Assembly (NCBI GenBank): GCA_021205375.1
Contig: JAJPXR010000142.1
Location: 1 to 6,346 of the forward strand
Source: Clostridiales bacterium
GTDB lineage: Bacteria > Bacillota > Clostridia > Oscillospirales > Oscillospiraceae
DNA: 6,346 nt
Direction: 5' to 3'
The notes beneath the pieces are model-generated. The model saw only the letters and a list, made by a program, of their open reading frames with translations, was not told the DNA's origin and made no database searches. Position numbers and translations under genes: made by a program. Below are positions 3,719 through 6,346 of this stretch, in pieces; position 1 is the first letter of the stretch, and every line of letters begins with the position of its first letter.

Positions 3719-6208
3719 ATGAGTCTGGAGATCAAATACAGAGTGCGCGAGGTCGCCAAGGACTTCGCATTGAACGGCAAACCCGTCGGCAACAAGAAAG
3801 TGACTGAGATTCTGACAAAGTACGCCAAAACGCCCACCAGCGCCATGGCCGTGCTGACCGACCAGGAGCTTTCCATCATCTTCGACTATCTGACCCAAAC
3901 CAATCAGATCGGCAGCCTGGAAGAGGTATTTGCCGAGACGTATCAGGAGCCTGGCAAGGCTCCCGCGGCCAAGGACAGCGCCCAGAAGCCCCAGCCCAAG
4001 CAGGGCAGCAAGGCCGCATCCTCTGCTCAGCGCAGCGACCGCAATCAGCGCCAGGGCAACAACAAATCTCAGCAGCAGTCTGACCGCCGCCAGCAGAGCG
4101 CCCAGGGTGGCAAGCAGCAGCCCGCCGAGCAGAAGCAGGCCCCGGCGCAGAAGGCCCAGCCCAAGCAGCAGCCTGCCGAGCAGAAGCAGGCCGCCCAGCA
4201 GCAGCCCGCCAGCCGTGTCCCCCAGAAAAAGGTGGTCAACACCCGGAAGAACGTCAACGTCAATCTGGACCGGTACGATTCCCGGCTGGACGACCTGACC
4301 CCGGAGCGGGCCGAGCGGATGCAGCAGGGCAAGCAGAAAATTTCCTCCCGCCGCCAGCAGCAGCAGAAGCAGGGCAAGCAGTCCGCCAAGCGCCGCCAGG
4401 AGGAACAGCAGCAGCGGATGCGCCGCCTCCAGCAGGAGGCCGCCCGGAAAGCCCCCGTCAAGGTGGAGATCCCCGACGAGATCACCGTGGGCGAGTTGGC
4501 CTCCCGGATGAAGAAAACCGGCGCGGAAGTGGTCAAGCGCCTGATGATGAACGGCGTCATGGCCTCCATGAGCGACACCATCGACTTCGACACCGCCGCC
4601 TTCATCGCCGAGGAACTGGGCTGCAAGGTGGAGAAGGAAGTCGTCGTCACCATCGAGGAGAAGCTCATCGACACCACCGAGGACGCCGAAGAGAACCTGG
4701 AGCCTCGCGCCCCCGTGGTGGTGGTCATGGGCCACGTGGACCACGGCAAGACCTCTCTGCTGGATAAAATCCGTTCCACCAACGTCACCGCAGGCGAGGC
4801 CGGCGGCATCACCCAGGCCATCGGCGCGTACCAGGTGAAGGTGCCCGGCGGCAAGATCGTCACCTTCCTGGACACCCCCGGCCACGAAGCCTTCACCGCC
4901 ATGCGCGCCCGTGGCGCCATGGTCACGGACATCGCCATCCTGGTGGTGGCGGCGGACGACGGCATCATGCCCCAGACCGTGGAGGCCATCAACCACGCCA
5001 AGGCCGCCGGTATCCCCATCGTGGTGGCCATCAACAAGATGGACCTGCCGGGAGCCGACCCGGAGCGCATCAAGCAGGAGCTGACCAAGTACGACCTGCT
5101 GGCCGAGGACTGGGGCGGCGACACCATCGTGTGCCCCATCTCCGCCAAGACCGGCGAAGGCATCGACGAGTTGCTGGAGATGGTGCTGCTGACCGCCGAA
5201 ATGCGGGAGCTGCGGGCCAACCCCAACCGCGCCGCCAAGGGCGCGGTCATCGAGGCCCGGCTGGACAAGGGCCGCGGCCCGGTTGCCACCCTGCTGGTGC
5301 AGAACGGCACCCTGAAGCAGGGCGACGTCATCATCGCCGGGACCGCCGTGGGCCGTGTCCGTGCTATGACCGACTATCGCGGCAAGCGCCTCAAGACCGC
5401 CGGTCCCTCCGTTCCCGTGGAGATCACCGGCATGGCCGAGGTCCCCAGCGCAGGCGACGACTTCTACGCCGTGGCCGACGAGCGCATGGCCCGTGAGCTG
5501 GCCGAGCAGCGCAAGCAGGAGCAGAAGGCCGCAGCCGCTGCTCCCACCGCCAAGAAGGTCAGCCTGGACGACCTGTTCTCCCAGATCCAGGAGGGCGAGG
5601 TCAAGGACCTGAACATCATCGTCAAGGCCGACGTGCAGGGCAGCGTGGAGGCCGTCAAGCAGAACCTGGAGAAGCTCAGCAACGACGAGGTCCGGGTCCG
5701 GGTCATCCACGGCGGCGTAGGCGCAATCAACGAGAGCGACATCATGCTGGCCTCCACCTCTAACGCCATCATCGTGGGCTTCAACGTCCGTCCCGACCCT
5801 GCCGCCAAAGCCATGGCCGAGCGGAACAAGGTGGATATGCGGATGTACCGGGTCATCTACGAGTGCATCGAGGAGATCGAGGCCGCTATGAAGGGTATGC
5901 TGGCCCCCACCTTCAAAGAGGTGGAGCTGGGCCGCGTGGAGGTCCGCCAGGTGTACAAGATCACCAACGTGGGCATCGTGGCCGGTTCCTACGTCCTGGA
6001 GGGCAAAGTCACCCGAAACGCTCAGCTCCGGCTGGTCCGGGATGGCATCGTCATCCACGAGGGCAATATCGCCAGCCTCCAGCGCTTCAAGGACTCCGTC
6101 CGGGAGGTGCAGGCCGGGTACGAGTGCGGCATCACCCTGGAGAAGTTCTCCGATATCAAGGTCGGCGACATCTTCGAGTGCTTCCAGATGGAAGAAGTGG
6201 AGAAGTGA
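3719..6208 (+). CDS. infB: Translation initiation factor IF-2
   Basis: IF2 is the GTPase that brings formyl-methionyl initiator tRNA to the 30S subunit and drives joining of the 50S subunit. The 829-residue protein is complete. Domains: an N-terminal IF2N-like helical domain (about 1-66); a low-complexity Gln/Lys/Ala/Pro linker (about 78-245); the second IF2N domain (about 250-305); the G domain (about 330-495) with G1 GHVDHGKT 338-345, G2 around GGITQ 362-366, G3 DTPGHE 385-390, G4 NKMD 439-442 and G5 SAK 475-477; a beta-barrel domain II (about 500-590); domain III (about 615-725, with ADVQGSVEAV); and the tRNA-binding C-terminal domain (about 730-829). All nucleotide-binding residues look intact. 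The start ATG 3719 is fixed by AGGAGGTGG at 3701-3709. The 310-nt gap before it is long for this operon position. The stop lies inside the first unit of a heptamer repeat. The gene usually following, rbfA, does not start within the next 138 nt. Confidence 0.98.
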   Translation: MSLEIKYRVREVAKDFALNGKPVGNKKVTEILTKYAKTPTSAMAVLTDQELSIIFDYLTQTNQIGSLEEVFAETYQEPGKAPAAKDSAQKPQPKQGSKAASSAQRSDRNQRQGNNKSQQQSDRRQQSAQGGKQQPAEQKQAPAQKAQPKQQPAEQKQAAQQQPASRVPQKKVVNTRKNVNVNLDRYDSRLDDLTPERAERMQQGKQKISSRRQQQQKQGKQSAKRRQEEQQQRMRRLQQEAARKAPVKVEIPDEITVGELASRMKKTGAEVVKRLMMNGVMASMSDTIDFDTAAFIAEELGCKVEKEVVVTIEEKLIDTTEDAEENLEPRAPVVVVMGHVDHGKTSLLDKIRSTNVTAGEAGGITQAIGAYQVKVPGGKIVTFLDTPGHEAFTAMRARGAMVTDIAILVVAADDGIMPQTVEAINHAKAAGIPIVVAINKMDLPGADPERIKQELTKYDLLAEDWGGDTIVCPISAKTGEGIDELLEMVLLTAEMRELRANPNRAAKGAVIEARLDKGRGPVATLLVQNGTLKQGDVIIAGTAVGRVRAMTDYRGKRLKTAGPSVPVEITGMAEVPSAGDDFYAVADERMARELAEQRKQEQKAAAAAPTAKKVSLDDLFSQIQEGEVKDLNIIVKADVQGSVEAVKQNLEKLSNDEVRVRVIHGGVGAINESDIMLASTSNAIIVGFNVRPDPAAKAMAERNKVDMRMYRVIYECIEEIEAAMKGMLAPTFKEVELGRVEVRQVYKITNVGIVAGSYVLEGKVTRNAQLRLVRDGIVIHEGNIASLQRFKDSVREVQAGYECGITLEKFSDIKVGDIFECFQMEEVEK
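4112..4213 (+). repeat. 51-bp tandem duplication in the IF2 linker
   Basis: Two successive 17-codon units, 4112-4162 and 4163-4213, encode residues 132-148 and 149-165. Both open with KQQPAEQKQA. The 31-nt stretches 4111-4141 and 4162-4192 differ by one silent base, indicating a recent in-frame duplication. Later parts of the units are less alike. It lies in the disordered Gln-rich linker, where length is tolerated. Confidence 0.7.
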
Positions 6209-6240
6209 GCTGTTAGCTTTTAGCTCTTAGCCTTTCGCTA
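6206..6240. repeat. Heptamer tandem repeat, five units of TTAGCTN, inverted relative to 167-201
   Basis: Consecutive 7-bp units read TGAGCTG, TTAGCTT, TTAGCTC, TTAGCCT and TTCGCTA. The unit is the reverse complement of the NAGCTAA unit upstream of the gene cluster. The first unit includes the TGA stop codon of infB, so the tract begins exactly at the end of the coding region. Confidence 0.7.
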
Positions 6241-6257
6241 GAAACTTCCAGTTTTTA
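6239..6257 (+). terminator. Weak AT-rich hairpin after infB, possible terminator
   Basis: TAGAAACT 6239-6246 pairs with AGTTTTTA 6250-6257 (one G-U) around a TCC loop, with the T-run inside the right arm. It is short and AT-rich, so termination would be inefficient. It is the only terminator-like hairpin between the infB stop and repeat copy C. The operon may instead continue beyond the window. Confidence 0.25.
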
Positions 6258-6296
6258 TGTTGCCCCTTTGAGGCAGGCTAGTTAGTGATGCCGGCG

Positions 6297-6346
6297 GAAA
6301 CCCCTCCACCATGCTTCGCATGGTCCCCCTCCCCTTTCAGGGGAGG
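6297..6346. repeat. REP-like palindromic repeat, copy C, cut by the window end
   Basis: Identical over all 50 visible bases to copy B (3437-3486). It contains CCCCTC (left half of the outer stem, 6301-6306), the ACCATGC/GCATGGT hairpin (6308-6324) and the CCTCCCCT/AGGGGAGG hairpin (6328-6346). The right half of the outer stem would lie beyond the window. Perfect identity to copy B, against the divergence of copy A, suggests B and C are the same subtype or recent copies. Confidence 0.85.

Noticed and set aside
3710..6058. 782-codon open frame on the minus strand opposite infB
   Set aside because: It is a shadow of GC-rich third codon positions: low-complexity His/Asp/Gly/Leu-rich product, no family motif, and fully opposite an intact IF2 gene.
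1308..6346. Repeats considered as a CRISPR array
   Set aside because: Copies are about 2-3 kb apart with genes between, and differ in the first arm; there are no regular spacers.

Overview
The window holds the conserved rimP–nusA–rnpM(ylxR)–ylxQ–infB operon of a bacterium, all on the + strand. It is preceded by a small secreted-protein gene and broken up by dispersed palindromic repeats. Gene order, NusA lacking the C-terminal acidic repeats of proteobacteria, the presence of YlxR and YlxQ, strong AGGAGG-type ribosome binding sites and GC-rich third codon positions point to a Firmicute of the class Clostridia. A gut Oscillospiraceae-type lineage (Flavonifractor/Lawsonibacter-like) is my best guess from protein flavour and repeat type. 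It is an inference, not a database result.

Layout. 1-284: AT-richer intergenic DNA with a heptamer tandem repeat (167-201) and a 12-bp inverted repeat (206-273). 285-629: small exported protein whose C-terminal half resembles the BofC C-terminal pattern. 630-804: the best promoter of the window (663-691) and a leader containing a textbook intrinsic terminator (717-746), so the operon looks attenuated. 805-1263: rimP. 1264-1496: intergenic, with palindromic repeat copy A. 1497-2723: nusA. 2751-3026: rnpM/ylxR. 3013-3408: ylxQ, overlapping rnpM by 14 nt. 3409-3718: a 310-nt gap with repeat copy B, a weak promoter-like site and a foldable infB leader. 3719-6208: infB, full length. 6209-6346: inverted heptamer repeat, a weak AT-rich hairpin and repeat copy C, cut by the window end.

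How the genes work together. RimP matures the 30S subunit, NusA binds RNA polymerase and controls pausing, termination and antitermination, RnpM is an RNase P modulator, YlxQ is an L7Ae-like RNA-binding protein, and IF2 loads initiator tRNA. The cassette therefore couples transcription, RNA processing and translation start.

No undescribed protein system is visible; the genes are housekeeping. The unusual content is between genes: (i) a REP-like element with a predicted three-armed fold in three intergenic gaps, two copies being followed by the same-length module ending in TGTACTAT just before nusA and infB; (ii) heptamer repeats in opposite orientation on either side of the gene cluster; (iii) a leader terminator before rimP; (iv) a palindrome that covers the ribosome binding site of the small secreted gene.
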